Below, piece after piece: positions 1 through 13,323 of a stretch of 64,000 nucleotides of DNA. How positions within the stretch are numbered: the first letter of the stretch is position 1; every line of letters begins with the position of its first letter. A program made the translations under genes and the position numbers. The notes under the pieces are model-generated. The model searched no databases, was not told the DNA's origin, and was given only the letters and a program-made list of their open reading frames with translations. Origin of the DNA: Yponomeuta sedellus (lineage: Eukaryota; Arthropoda; Insecta; Lepidoptera; Yponomeutidae); NCBI GenBank assembly GCA_934045075.1, contig OW203724.1, positions 12,263,473-12,327,472 on the forward strand, in the 5' to 3' direction.

Positions 1-71
1 AGAAGTAGCTGCGTAGCGTATATTCTTACCGCGCGTAGTAAACGCTACGAAACTGCTACGCGGCTACTTCT
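1..71. repeat. Imperfect inverted repeat at window edge
   Basis: The first bases (AGAAGTAGCTGCGTAGCG) are complemented at about 54-71 (GCTACGCGGCTACTTCT). More GCTACGC-like words follow to about 115. It could be the end of a foldback or MITE cut by the window edge. No coding potential was seen. Confidence 0.5.
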
Positions 72-115
72 GTGCTACGGGCTACGCGTTTAGTTGGTAG
101 CGCTTGCTACGCTTC

Positions 116-1220
116 CACAAAATGTTTCACAGAAGGTGAAACATTCACTGCCGTGACATAAATGTACATAAGTCTGATGCAACCATTTCAAACACTCACA
201 ATCGAAATATTATCTGCTTTAAACCCGGGATATAAAATGTACAAGGTAAACGCTCACGTGTTGGAGTTGATGAGATAACTTCAAACACGTGATTTGACGA
301 GATAGAATCGCTTCTGACGGACTAGAAGATTAAGCAAGACTCGTCGCTATCTAAAATTCTTCAGGAAATGCGTATTGTTAACTTGTAGATTTTTATCATC
401 AGGTAGCGATCGCGCAAAAGAACCTTTTATAACTTTCAAGGTCAAAAGAGGAAAAACGGAAATCTATAAACAAAGAATACGAATCTGCAAATCTGGAACT
501 CACAAAACGCTAAGACGAACGTCTCAAGTTCCTGGATACCTAATTGAGTTCGCGATCGACAGTTAATTTATTTATTATTATTATTATTATTATTTGTAAT
601 TCAGGCAGGCAGTTATAGAACTGGTGAAGCCTGTATCCAGATGTACATTTGTGTTTAACTCCTTGTCTGTATTTGCTGTATGACTGAAAAGTTACGAACT
701 CCTAGATTTGACTATAAATACTTTAGTCCAAGGCCGAAATGTAAACCGTCATGGCCTTGTTCTTTCAGTCCTGTCTGCGCATTTAAAGCACAAAAAGTAT
801 GCATAAGAGTCATGTTAGGATTAAAATCGAGTGATAGTCGCAAGCCATATTTTAAGAGATACAATATCTTGTCGCTACCGGCATTGTAAAGGTATCTTAG
901 AAGTAGCTCTATTCGTCAAATCTAATCCAGACGTTTTTAAACAGATCTCAGACGTAAGTAATAGATTACAACGTGACACAAGTAGAGTATGCACCCGTAG
1001 GGCAAACACTGCTCCGTTGCAATGAAGTATAATTATTCTGTAAGTCATAATGTACAATTTAGATAATTATGTAATAAACCACCTAGAAACTTTAGAGAAC
1101 TTGACATACACATGTTGAAACATAAATTGAAAAACATTTTGGGCAAGTTTTATTACAATGCAACGGAATTCTTGACTGAAAGATAATTAAATATTATTGA
1201 CTGAAAGATAATGAAAGATA
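116..1220. other. No recognisable gene (intron or intergenic)
   Basis: Only short ORFs without recognisable protein motifs occur here. It could be an intron of the nrf-6-type gene, whose 5' exons are missing from the window, or upstream intergenic DNA. No missing exon of that family was recognised. Confidence 0.5.
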
Positions 1221-1227
1221 GGCAAGT

Positions 1228-1898
<671 letters not shown>

Positions 1899-2315
1899 TA
1901 GGCAAGGAAAACTACAAGTTACGTGTGTTTTACAAGTTAATAGGCGACTTACTTAGTAAACGGAAAACGTCGTACTTATTTCTGTGCTTCAAGTAGAAGT
2001 GCTTAAAAAATCCCTCCATCTACGGAACTACCCTTCGCGTAGCCCGGTCCGCGCTTGGCTTTATTTTTTTCATGATTGTGCACTGGTTCCCAAAGCAGAT
2101 AATTTAATTGGGCCTTTATTAGTTTTACTGCCTAGTTAGATGGTAGACCCGTAACTGTGATATGTGGATGTCATGTTTCGTTGCGTTGCAATCCGTTGAG
2201 TTGCATCACGTGATGATGCGATGCGCTGGGCTATGTTATCTTTCAGATTGTATTTATCCATCTTTGCTTTGAAAATTTTGTGTGCGTTAAAAGTTAAAGA
2301 AAATGTCCTTTCCAG

Positions 2316-5300
2316 TGGGTCTACTCAAAAGCCTGCACCTTTTCTACCTGAACCGCCTACTTCGGATGTTCCCAATCCTGGCAACAGCCGTGTTACTCCA
2401 GGCTTCGTTCCTGAATTGGATCACAGACGGAGCCAACTGGAGCTGGCAGGCAATGCAGGTGGACAATTGTAGGCGTTATTGGTGGTCTGCGCTGCTTCAT
2501 ATTCAGAATTACTACAACTCCGCGAATATGGTTAGTACCCTCGATTCTACTCCATCTTGGTGACCGAGACGCCGATCCTGCTGGTTCACCTTATTATGTC
2601 TTAAACATACCTGTCGGTGCAATAGAGACTTTTGATTGTTATAACAAATAGGATCGATTGGCATAAAAAAAGTTATTTGGTAAAATTACCATTTTCTTGC
2701 TGACTGAACATTTGTACTAAAATCTTTTAATGCGATTCAGAATATTAAAAATGTATTATTTTACTTTAAATTTTTATGTATTATCCACTAAAAACGTTTT
2801 CCTGTATTTATAACGATTAAGGTACCTGCCCTAACTGGCCCATCTTAAAAATTCACGCTGTATAAAAAAATCGTAATAAAACTCTCACTTTACAAAGTGA
2901 TGAGAAGATAAGACTTTATTTCATTTCTCTTTCAGTGCCTCCCCCACACATGGTACCTATCCGTGGATTTCCAGCTGCACATCGTGTCTCCGTTAGTCCT
3001 CTTCTGGGTGCTGCGCGGGCGCCGCAGCGGATGGGCAGGCCTTGGCCTAGGACTTCTACTGTCCCTGACGGCGAGCACGCTCTATGTATTCTTGGTGGTT
3101 TCCCAGCCGTAAGTATTATTATTCTACTTTATGGCACACGAAACATTTAACAGGACATTGCATAGGAAATAACATTTACAAAGGCGAGGTTATCTTTACC
3201 CGACCCTGCGAAAGCGAAGTAGGATTGTGTTTTTCGCGCGTATATAAGGTAAATAATATATAACATGGATAAAATTTCCATACGGATACTTATGAATATG
3301 TAGAGGCCATGTAGCAGGACCGATTTCGACAGATACCTACCTCACTCAAATATCTTAAATAGCTATGCGAGTGTCACTGGTTTTATAGCGTTTGGTGGTG
3401 ATGTTGTTAGTAAAAAGTCATTAAAACTGCTTATTAAAATAACTTATAAGCAAACACGAATTGAAAAATCTCATAGAACAATTCAAACCAAAACAAAAAT
3501 TGCCTTCAATACGTCAAAGTAGGTAGATATTCTTACATAACTCTCTATAGTTGTTACACTCAATCATGTGATCATAAGAAGAACTCAAGAATTTTGTAGC
3601 GATATTAATAATCACAATAACAAATGTAACTCATTTACTTATTATCCGTAATATACGGGTAAGCAAATTGCTTTATATCGACAATAAATTCCTCACTAAG
3701 CTCAGTCTATCACTATGGTCAGATTGGTCAGCATAGCCAGTACGACCAGCGACGCTAATCTGACAATTAAGGACCACAGAACGGGTAACTCACTCCATCA
3801 TACTACCACGCCTGGGCAACATGTATGCCTCTATTTCATTACATATTTATTTTGTACCGAATATTTTGTTACAAAATTTTCTGTTTTGAACAACTACGTT
3901 GCATTTTTGTAGACGCAACAATTCACAGCTTTGAAAGTTCGTACAGTTATTTGACGAATGTATAAACATAACATTATAAAAGAATCAAAGTAGGTAGGGG
4001 GTAAGTTTCACAGTATTAGATATAGAATCATATAATAGGATACTTCTCATTGAATAAATCTCGAATAAATACAGATTCGCCGCCATAACTCGACTCTCTC
4101 CTAATGACAGTTCCTTCCAGTATTCCCATTTTAATAATTGCTAACAAATGTAACTAATGTTTCTGTGAATTATGTAGATAGGGTAGGTAATATTCGTTTT
4201 AATTATGTCACAAAAAGAAAGTCATAGCCTCATAAATATTTCGTAATTACACTATTTTATGTGAGATGACTGTGTAAGCTCCTCAGATGTTTGTAATTAC
4301 CAATGTATTAAGCTATTAAAGAACTTTAAAAATCTAGTGAATAAACGTTTCAAATCAAAAGCTGGCACTCACGCAAGAGGCGTTGTTTTCTCACTATACA
4401 GAGACAAGGTCTACAAGCTGCATTACTACGAGAACACACTGACACGCGCGCCGGTGTTCTTCGTGGGGATGATCTATGGATATATTCTGCACATCTACAG
4501 GACTACGAAGTTGGAATTCACCTCCGTAAGCATTTTTTTTATACAAATGGCAACCAGCCGATGTCGAAATTCCGCAGAAGCAGGACAGCCGTTCTATCAC
4601 GTAACGGCCCACTGTATCGGGTTAACCTATTTGACTATTCCAAAGTGTCAAAATGTGTGGGTATTTTACAGTTCGGAGTAGGTTAAATCGGTCGACTGCT
4701 TACAGTAGAGCACTTGCATTGTATATTTTTTCCTCTGTGTTAGTAGCTGGTAGTAGCGAGTCAGATCATCAACGATCTGTTTGACAAAAACAGTTGTCAC
4801 TATTAAATCATCCGGTTCTGTCATTGAATCCCGTGCACCTTGAGACCTATACCTACAACCGAAAAGATGCCGTAAGAATGTTACTTATTGCCAAGAAAGT
4901 ATGGCCAACTTGCGTTTCAGTCTATCTTTTAGGTACCAGGCCGCAAAATAACAAAAATAAAACAAAACGCATGGGCTAAATTAGAAAAGATTATTATGTT
5001 TGTCAACAGTATGATAGTCCATGCACCCCGCATGATCGGACCTAAGATAGTCGTTCGACCTTCGTAACTGTCAACCATCACATTTATATTAATATTAATT
5101 ATTATATTAATTGTTATTAATTTATTAATCACATCACTCTAACATTATTATAAAGGCGAAAGTTTGTAAGTGTGTGTGTTTGTTACTTCTTCACGTCTAA
5201 ACGGCTGGGGCGATTGTAATAAAATTTGGAATCAAGTTAGCTGACACCCTGGATTAACACATAGGCTATGTTTTACTGCGGAAAAATATGTTATTCCCAT

Positions 5301-8300
5301 GGGAAAATCGATAAACTGCGGGTAATGCCGCGGGGCACAGCTAGTTTTTTTATATCTGTGAGTCACTAGATAAATCGCAGTAAACCTTAGCTCCTATTTT
5401 TGTTTATTCTACCTGTAGGAAGATTAATTTCAACCTAACAAAGGGATCAAAAGCCACAATGCCATATTTCTATCAAATTGCAGCTAAGGGCGTACCTACG
5501 TTACCAAATATGTATTTTACATTATCTCCCACAGTGGCAAGTGGCTATCGGCTGGCTGGCGTCTCTAGTATGTTTGGGGGGAGCAGTGTTTGCGTTCTAC
5601 CCTCCTACACAGGAAGACTTCGATTCACAGCTGTATGAGAGCTTTTTCTACGCTTTCAACCGAAGTGTCTGGGCGACCGGAGTCGGCTGGCTCGTCTTGG
5701 CCTGCGTCTACGGTTATTCTGGTAAGTTACGATTACGATGCACACAAGCAGACGAAAGATTCTCAACACAGAACAGAGACACTGCAGGTAGACAGAAGAG
5801 AGATACCTACTCTTTGCACTTCAGGAACACTTTAATTAGGGAGGGGTACTTTAAAAAAAATTTAATGAAGGGCATTTTATACTCACTGGTCTCGGCAAAA
5901 AGTAGAATAGTACAGGCGGACTTTAAGGGACGTGGGTCAGTGTGGTGCCGGCGTACTATACTAACCTATTAACTATCATTGGTACTATCCATCAAACCGA
6001 GCGTTGATTTGCAGCTAAAATAAGATAAGAACGCGTAGTCCTTACTAGGACTACGCTTTCATGCGTTCGACCGTAGCATCTAGGCAGCTGGCCTCGGCCC
6101 GGTCGAAATATAGTTTCTCATTACCGATACTATCTCTTTGTAACTTTGCTTAGAGCTCTCTTTTACTAATTGTTTAATATAAATATTTATGTATTGATTG
6201 TAGTAAATAAACTATTAACACAGTTAGGTACTAACTGGGAATTATTTTTACAATTAAACACCCATTAGGTACCCTTCGCCCGCGTATGATACCAGAGTTG
6301 GGTATGTATCAGGGTGACATGAAGGGTGTAACATAATAGGATTCTAGTCTTTTTTGGATCCCAGTATGTTCAAGTGAAACAGCTGTGTGACATATTGGGA
6401 TAAAACCTAGTAGGTATATAATAATAGTATAACATAAGGTGGTGTGACACGCCGGGAGCAAATTTTATAGTGATTCGTACATTTGCTTTCTAAAACACAT
6501 GATATCACAGAAGAAAAAGAAATAAATTAATTTTAAAACAACACTAAAAACAGAGAAATTATTGAAACAAATATGACCTTTAACTTCGATAGGTACAATA
6601 CCTACGTATTGTTTATGTTAGAGTTGTTTATATTGGAGTCGGTGCCCAAATTGTAGGTAGGAATATGCTGGTCTTGTAACTTGGCATACTTCTACATTAG
6701 CTACTCTTCTATTAGCTACAAATATTAAATCTAGGATACTTCATAACGGACAATCTATCACACTATGTAGTACAGTTGTATGTTTGGTTATATTAATTCT
6801 AACAAGCTTGCACCTATGTTTATGTAATAGTCTAATATTTTATTCTATAAAATTTATAGAAGTTTCGTATCTATGTAATATTATATTATATGTAGGTTTA
6901 ATTAATTTTAAATATAGTTGAGCCATATCATAGTTTTGCAGTGTGCACGTTAATTTTTATTTTAATTACGGAACAAATACTTTGCTGTGATACATTTAAG
7001 TTCAACCCGAATGGAGAACTGTGCCCCAAGATACAATTTAATTTAGTTTGGGGTTCAGAGTTACTTTATACATTGTTATGTTTTATTCTGCTCAATAAAC
7101 ATTTTTCATTTCATTTCATTTTCACTCGCAAATCGAGTTTAAACGTCATATTCGTTTAAATTATTTCTCTGTTTTTATTGCTGCAGTGCTTTGAAGTCGG
7201 TTATTATTTTTAATTAAAAAAAATTTGAACACTACAACTGCACTCTACAGGCAGACTAAATAAACTCTCTTGACTACTTTCGAGCAAACAGAAAAAAAAA
7301 ATCACTGTATAGAAATTTTGTACTCTAAGAAATGTGGTCACCAGGGACACCAGACATTATGGAGCCTACACTCAGATTTGAGAAGCTCGTTAGGACTTTA
7401 GATTAAAAAAAACATTTGGGACTTAGATTTGAGATGCCTTTTTACCTGCTTTGCCATGCGGCGCAATGCGGTGATAGGTACTAGGTACTTACCATAATGT
7501 CTAGAAATTACTCTTTTTGAGACCTTACATTTGGTTTGCTGATAGAAAAAATACCAAATAGTACTGACGAAAACTATAATTTTTTACTGATAGTAGAAAT
7601 AATTTGTCGTTATTTATTTATCTCATTTGCCCCACAGGTCCTATCAACTGGTTACTCTCGCTGACGGTGTTCAAGTTCCTAGCGCGCATTTCCTACGCGA
7701 TGTACATTTTCCACTATCCCATACAGTTCGTATGGAACTCGGCCTCCATCACTACGTACTACTTCAGCGTACCTAACCTAGTGAGTACCTATTCAACTCA
7801 TCATCATCAACTCATTATGTCCCCACCGAGGGGAACGGGTCTCTTCCCTGAGGATGGTACCTATACCTCCACCAATCCGGACTTGGTGGAGTAGGTACCT
7901 ATGTCCTAATACTCCACCAAGTCCGGATTGGTGGAGGCTTGCAAGACTAGTGGCTTGGCTAACTGTCAGAAGTTTCCAAGCCGCCCTAATGCCTCTGATT
8001 TGGCTTAACGTGCCTCAACTCAACGTACCTACTCAACTCAGATTAGACAATTTGTGATAGACTGCCATCTATATCGGATGTTTATTTATTTGCCGAAACC
8101 TTCCCAAAACTCACGTTCTAAATGATTAGCTGAATCATTCCGAACATTCTTTGCAAGAGAACCTTTGCCCGCAAAATTAACAGCCTGAAATGTTGATGCA
8201 CTTTTTAAAGTTCCGCACTTTTAGTTAAGGTAACAAAAAAATTGCATAACATTTTTTTGGCCAGTCATCAAAACAATGCAAAAGGTGGTGCAGTAGCTTT

Positions 8301-11300
8301 TATTTTTTTATTCCGTAAATATGGATGCAACTAAGTCAATATCAAAAATGGTGACACGAGATGTAAGAGATGCAATTTACTTAAGCCAGATGTCGCTGCC
8401 TGTACGTAATACAGAGAATAGTGTAAAGAGGTTCGAAATTTCACTGATGCCGGTGAGTCGCCCATTAGCTCAGTTGGAAAGAGCGCTGGCACGGATAGCC
8501 AGAGGTCGCGGGTTCGAATCCGAATGGGTGGAATTTTTAGTCTCTAAATAGGTTTTTTAAAATTGTCCTTAGCACGGGTTGGTGCATTAAAAATAAAAAT
8601 AGTATAAACATGAGATATCAACAACTTTTGGCAGCTACTTAACATCGAAATTTTGGGCCATTTTCGGTTTCTCCATAATAACTTAGGTATACGTTGTGCA
8701 TTCTAGTGTAAAAGAAATTAGTTGTCTTGAGATATCTCGTAATACCATTTTTCATATTTACTTAGTTAAATCCACAAGATAAAAACAAAAGTAATTAGTG
8801 GAATAACCCAATAATTCTAGGTAATTGCTAATGACTGGCCTAGTCGTCGCCTTCTATCCTGAGCTTTTATCCTATCTTGGCCTTACTCTCTGCCTCCATG
8901 GTATTAGGAACCGGAACCAGTACCAACTTTCTTATATGTTATATTGGGAACCGGAACCACCTTTTTAATCTTGTATGTTATATTGGGTTTGGATACAGAT
9001 TAAGGAAGATGTCATGAATAATTTTAGTAACTACGGAATTCCTTATTTATTTCAGGTGTGGCAATACATGACGGACGTGGCGGCGACAGTGGCCGTGTCG
9101 ACATTGTTCACCGTGGTCATCGATGTGCCCTTCTCCACGCTGCAAAGAATGCTGCTCGGGACAGGTAAAAAAAAATTTACTGTTTATTTCATAGTAAAAA
9201 AGTACACAAAAGTTTTCTTGTTCTGGAGGCTAAAAATCTTTCATATAAGATTATAATGCTTCCAGAGGTTGCTCTATATTAAAAAATAAATTTTACAAAG
9301 TAAAAGTGCGGACAATGCCGAGGAACACTATACATACAAGTGATTATATTAAATTATTTTATATTCTTTATATGTAGTAAGGTATTAATATTTTAAAAAC
9401 CTATTTAGAGGCTAAAAATTCCACCCATGCCGGGATTCGAACCCGCGACCTCTGGCTGTCTGTGCCAGGTAAGTCGATAGGCGTAGGCTTGTCCACTAGG
9501 GAGTCCTAACAAAAAAAAAACAAATTTAAAAACCTATTTAGAGGCTAAAAATTTCACCCATGCCGGGATTCGAACCCGCAACCTCTGGCTATCCGTACCA
9601 GGATTAGTGCATTAAAAATAAAAATAGTGTAAAAAAAACACTCCTGAGAGGCAGTTCAAATTATTTGTGGTTACGTCTTTCCTTTTAACTTTGCAGGAGT
9701 GTTTTAATTGAAAATCGTGTTTTTTCTAACTCTCTTTGCGGTACCTAGGTAAAAGTCTGTGGGCAAATTAATATAGGTAACTCAAAGAAAAAATTGTGTC
9801 AAAGTGGACTCATTCATTACAGAGTCGATTTCAGCACAAATTCCAAGAGCACTTCATAGATGGCGCTTATAGACGTGTACATACAAAAACAGGGATACGT
9901 CTGTCAAATTTTGCTTAGCACCGACACCGATTAATGTTGAAAGGCCACATTCCGGTTCTTCTATGGCCATGCGTTTCAGCGCCATCTATGAATTGCTTTG
10001 TGGATTTATGCTGGAAACGGTTCATTAAATTGTTATTGCAAGACATTATTATTGTTTTTAATTTACTAATTTATGTCTGGAAACCTTATTATTAATATGG
10101 CAACACAGAAAACAATATACAAATTGTGTACGGAATTTGTATATTGTTCCCTGCATTTCTCAGTTCTCGAATCAGATACCTTGATAGGTTTTTTTTTAAA
10201 TAAATTGCAGTGTTGTCGAGTAAATATCAATAAATGTAACTGCGCTCGTGGCCCAGCCGAACCGAGTGATTAGAATCAATCACTTGAGTTACCAAGAACA
10301 GGCGCGGTCAGCCCTCCTATTACGTAGCATTCCACTCTATCGAAGCATTTAGACGACTCCTAAGTGTCAAAAAATGTATGCATTTGACAGCCGGAGTAGC
10401 TAAAAAAAGTATTAAAATCAACGTTACGCAACTCTGTGGATACTTACGTAATAATGCCCCAGGTATAGGTACGGGCTGGGTGACCGTCCCGTGACTACCG
10501 CTAGTGGCATTTTTCCGAGCGCTTCCGTGCTTCGCAAGGCACGTTAAGCCGTTGGGGTCGGCTGTCATATAATGGCAGTCGTTAAGCCATGTCAGAGGCC
10601 TTATGGGAGGCTTGATAACTTCTGACATTAAGGCCCGCCACTGTCTTACAATCCTCCGCCAGCCCGGACTTGGCCCCCGTGGTGGAGTATGGCCTAGCCT
10701 TCCTGCGATGCAGGCAGAGACCCGTGCCCCAACAGTGGGGACATACAAGGGTTAATAATGATAATAATAATGATGTAACTGCACTGATGACGAAAACTAC
10801 CATTCCGTTCCTTCGTGGTGAGTCTCAAGAAAAAGAAAATTATATTACGTGGGACACTCAGAAAGTTTTGAGAAACTAAAAAACTAAATTCTATGAAAAA
10901 AATATTTTTATTAAATCTTTTCAAAGAACTCTCTCCCTTTGAACTGTATCCCTTTGAGCTGATTTTAAATTTTAGGGAATAAAGAGAAGTCACACGGAGC
11001 CAAATCAGGACTGTACGGAGGGTGTCCCAAGACTCTGACCGGTGTGGAGTCCAGGAAGTCCCTCGTTTTGATCGCAGAGTGCGCGGGCGCGTTGTCGTGG
11101 TGAAAAAGGACCCCGCGGAGCCCGGTGTTCGGTCGCTTGTTGCTCAATTCAGAAAAAACTTCTGGCAGGCATTTTGTGCTATACCATTCAGCGTTGATGC
11201 TGCTTTGGTCTCGAAGTGGAATTGAAATTAGGTAGGTCAGAGTGAAGAAACTAGCGATCAAAATTTTTCCTGCGCTCCTCGATCGCTTCACTTTGTAGGC

Positions 11301-12876
11301 GTTGGTTCATTTTGAAACAGCCAAACTGTCGACTGACGCTTTGTTTCTGGATCATATTGATAAATCCAAGATTCGTCACCTGTCACAATGTCGTAAACGC
11401 GCCGTGACGAGCCAGCATCAATTTTTTGTAACATATCACGGCACCAATCCACACGCGCCTGCTTCTGAGTTTCGGTGAGGTTGTGCGGCACCCAGCAGGA
11501 AACTATTCTCCTTACGCATAAGTGCTCGTGCAAAATCTTGTGAACACTTCCTGAACCAATCTGCAGTGTATGCTGAATCTCTTCGTACGTAATTCGTCTG
11601 TTTTCTTGAATTTTTTTTTTACTGCCAGCACACTTTCTTCGGTGACAGCCGTCGTAGGACGACCACTCCTTTGTTCATCCCCCAAAGTAAGACGACCGCG
11701 TTTGAACTCGCTATACCAGCGGTAGATGGTTGATTTTGAAGGTCCTTCATCCATAAAAGCAATTCAAAGTTGAAATCGTAAAAAATCAAAGCACGAAAAT
11801 GTTCTCGATGCAGATCCATTTTTTAATGAGACAAGAAAATTTGAATTGGCTTTGGCTTTGGCTTTCAAAAAAATGCGGAGGGAAATTTGAAAATCGAACA
11901 GTAGTATTTTTACTTTTAAATAATCGACGTTTTCAAAACAATTACAAGTGGCCAGTGTCTTATACATAAAAACTTTTTTTCGAAAAACTTTCTGTGTGGC
12001 CTGGTATACTAGCTGGTGCCTGCGACTTCGTTTGCCCAAGATTAGTATTTCGAGAAGTTTATGTTAGCGTGGCGCACAAAACGTTTTGGCAGCGCAGTTT
12101 TGGCAGCGCACGCCAGAATAGCGCGCGGATGTTAGATTTTATTCTACTTACTTGACACTTATCAACATATTTTGGACAATTCACACAATATCCTCATAAA
12201 TTGTAGCCCATGTGTTATTCTGACGATATGTTAGCTAAGCTATATTATTGTAAAGTTTCATTAAAATTTATTTGTTCAGTTGTTTTACGTGAAAGAGTAC
12301 CGAACATCAATCCATACTTACAAACTTTCGCGTTTATAATATTAGTAGGATTATGTAGACTGCCCTCTTTCTAACAAGTGAATTTGAATGAAATTGCTTT
12401 GAACTTTTGAGAGCGTTGACATTATTTTTGCAATCGCTATTTCGTCAAAAGCAAGCTTTAGGACGTACCTATACTAAATAGATCTATTAATACTGAAAAA
12501 TATAACTTTTAAAACCAACTATTTCATATAACATATGACAAAATACAAAGAAATAGTTTTGAGTAGGTTAAAATTAGGTAGATACTTAATAATTTGACCA
12601 CTACACTCTACCGCTGGAAAATTACCCTAGATACTTCCAATGTCATTGGCAATCATAGCCCTTAGTCTGGGCTTTTATGGGTTTAGCCGCCCATATAGAC
12701 TAGATTAACCGTTGGATATCCAACATAGGGAGATGAAGTTAACATAGTGTGTTTTATCCACAGGCGTGCAGAAACCTAAGCCGAAGGGCAAACCCATGGA
12801 CGAAGAAAAGAAGCTTAATAGCAGCGTTACTCATAACGAAGACATCCAAATAGGCAAAGATACAGTTTTAGCATAG
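2316..12876 (+). CDS. Nose-resistant-to-fluoxetine (nrf-6)-type acyltransferase, C-terminal 353 residues
   Basis: Seven exons with GT/AG borders and matching phases: 2316-2530, 2936-3108, 4402-4525, 5535-5721, 7638-7780, 9056-9164 and 12764-12876 (stop TAG at 12874). Family hallmarks are LFYLNRLLRMFP, C-RRYWWSALLHIQNYYN, then LPHTWYLSVDFQLHIVSPLV, and LTRAPVFFVGMIYGYIL. They fit the acyltransferase-3/NRF-6 family of multi-pass membrane proteins, which in nematodes and insects are linked to lipid and drug transport; the substrate is unknown. Several hydrophobic segments (for example in the exons at 5535 and 7638) look membrane-spanning. The last exon gives a Lys-rich cytosolic-like tail. The N-terminal NRF domain and first acyltransferase segments are not in the window. 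The introns hold SINEs, Helitron-like DNA, a MITE and a mariner relic. The gene converges on the TBC1D15-like gene. The family call is firm; the exact orthologue is not. Confidence 0.9.
5138..5344 (+). mobile_element. Helitron-like non-autonomous element
   Basis: It starts TCTAACATTATTATAAAGGC and ends with a GC-rich potential hairpin (about 5317-5338) followed by CTAG, inserted before T. The interior (GCGAAAGTTTG, AACGGCTGG, AACACATAGGCTA) is the consensus-like body widespread in Lepidoptera as Lep1-type Helitrons. That family assignment is from memory. It lies in the nrf-6-type gene intron between the exons at 4402 and 5535. Confidence 0.7.
5722..7637 (+). other. Intron of the nrf-6-type gene, no gene
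   Basis: This 1.9 kb intron holds only short ORFs. Around 7093-7130 the sequence CTCAATAAACATTTTTCATT followed by CATTTCATTTTC resembles a retroposed 3' end, but no source element could be named. Confidence 0.6.
7818..8011 (+). repeat. Dispersed GTCCCCAC repeat, copy 1, with internal hairpin
   Basis: It shares a series of words (GTCCCCAC, ACGGGTCTCT, CTCCACCA, AACTGTCAGAAGTT, AAGCCGCCC, GCCTCTGA, TGGCTTAACG) with copies at 10548-10744 (reverse) and 63228-63445. This copy is scrambled by a perfect 28-bp inverted duplication (7866-7893 and 7910-7937). The family appears non-coding. Its class is not determined; it may be a retrotransposon tail. Confidence 0.75.
8365..8612 (+). mobile_element. 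tRNA-headed SINE-like repeat, copy 1
   Basis: The tRNA-like core (8459-8530) has an A box (TAGCTCAGTTGG), a potential CTGGC/GCCAG anticodon stem and a B box (GGTTCGAATCC). It is preceded by a conserved 5' part (GCCTGTACGTAATACAGAG) and followed by TTTTTAGTCTCTAAATAGG, then TTAGCACGGGTTGGTGCATT. A free-standing tRNA gene is unlikely, because the core recurs with the same flanks elsewhere and the T-arm side of the acceptor is damaged here. Confidence 0.85.
9398..9632 (-). mobile_element. Two truncated tRNA-headed repeats in tandem
   Basis: Two copies of AAAAACCTATTTAGAGGCTA followed by the reverse B box (GGATTCGAACCCGC) start at about 9398 and 9530. The first breaks off after GTGCCAGG, the second after CCGTACCAGG. 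The second is joined directly to a tail piece in the opposite orientation (ATTAGTGCATTAAAAATAA). This is the same family as at 8365. Confidence 0.8.
9822..10023. mobile_element. 202-bp MITE, copy 1
   Basis: The ends are imperfect inverted repeats of about 46 bp. The left GAGTCGATTTCAGCACAAAT and the reversed right GAACCGTTTCCAGCATAAAT both run into ATTCATAGATGGCGCT-like sequence. The centre (CAAATTTTG, TTCCGGTTCTTCTATGGCCA) is shared with the copy at 13324-13518. It has no ORF. Confidence 0.75.
10548..10744 (-). repeat. Dispersed GTCCCCAC repeat, copy 2 (reverse)
   Basis: Read on the minus strand from 10744 it begins GTCCCCACTGTTGGGGCAC and continues with GGTCTCTGCCTGCATCGCAG, CATACTCCACCACGGGGGCC and GTCAGAAGTTATCAAGCC to CATGGCTTAACG. 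It is closely similar to the copy at 63228. The overlapping minus-strand ORF has no family features. Confidence 0.8.
10850..12003 (-). pseudogene. Decayed mariner transposon (DD34D transposase relic)
   Basis: Minus-strand fragments in different frames read like a mariner transposase. The N terminus starts near 11819 (MDLHREHFRALIFYDF). A helix-turn-helix/linker block (STIYRWYSEFKRGR, RSGRPTTAVTEE) lies at about 11740-11630. The catalytic blocks are VTGDESWIYQYDPE (about 11380) and HHDNAPAHSAIKTRDFL ending PYSPDLAPCDF (about 11095-10985). Between the last two catalytic Asp residues there are 34 residues, as in mariners. Several frameshifts and stops break the frame. Likely terminal inverted repeats share CAGAAAGTTTT-like sequence at about 10854-10870 and 11983-12001. 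The element is about 1.15 kb, slightly short for the family, and inactive. Confidence 0.85.
12060..12350 (-). mobile_element. Helitron-like element, degraded
   Basis: On the minus strand from 12350 it begins TCCTACTAATATTATAAACG followed by CGAAAGTTTGTAAG, then CTCTTTCACG and AATAACACATGGGCTA. These are the same landmarks as the element at 5138. The CTAG end was not found, so the far border is approximate. Confidence 0.6.
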
Positions 12877-12920
12877 ACCAATAGTTTTATTAAAATAGTT
12901 CTAAAATAGTACCTAACAGA

Positions 12921-13096
12921 CGACTTCTGTGGCGCATGTAAGAGGTGCCGGGTTCGAACTCCAGCTGGGGGCAAAAAAACCCCACGTCATTGATGTTTAC
13001 ATGTTTGTGATGTCGCTGTTTCTGCTTCCATGACACAGGGTATCCTAGTGTGGGGCCAGAAGCAATGTATGTGCCTGTATGTAAATGTTATGTTAG
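12921..13096 (+). mobile_element. Second tRNA-derived SINE family, copy with deleted tRNA head
   Basis: It begins ACGACTTCTGTGGCG, keeps a B box-like GGGTTCGAACTCC, then a body (TGATGTTTACATGTTTGTGA, ACACAGGGTATCCTAGTGTG, GGCCAGAAGCAATGTATGTG) shared with the fuller reverse copy at 29225-29437. Part of the tRNA head is deleted. It starts about 45 bp after the nrf-6-type stop codon, so it may lie in the 3' UTR. Confidence 0.8.
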
Positions 13097-13323
13097 TTAT
13101 GATAAAAGTAGCTATACTTAAGTTTTTGTAAGTGATAATTATCAGAGAATTAAGGAAAGAATTATTTCTGATAATAAGTTGGTGGTGGAACTCTCCAACT
13201 CAATAATACTTTATAATAATTATTGACTCACTAGTGCAGACTTTAAACTAGCGCCTCACTATCAACTATCTCAAATAGGTATGTCAGAATATTTTTATTT
13301 TTAAAATAGGTAGGATGTACAAT

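Larger units (their letters stand above)
9165..12763 (+). other. Last intron of the nrf-6-type gene, repeat-filled
   Basis: This 3.6 kb intron carries, in order, two truncated tRNA-headed repeats, a 202-bp MITE, a reverse copy of the GTCCCCAC repeat, a decayed mariner and a Helitron-like element. Nothing was recognised in the remaining stretches (about 10024-10547 and 12351-12763). Confidence 0.8.

Noticed and set aside
5085..5135. Origin-like or regulatory AT-rich block
   Set aside because: Simple TTAATATTAA-type sequence only; common in this genome.
8459..8530. A functional tRNA gene
   Set aside because: The tRNA-like core recurs with the same non-tRNA flanks at least seven times, with damaged acceptor or anticodon parts, so it is a SINE-like repeat.
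10320..10748. 142-codon minus-strand ORF
   Set aside because: It overlaps a dispersed non-coding repeat copy and shows no family motifs.
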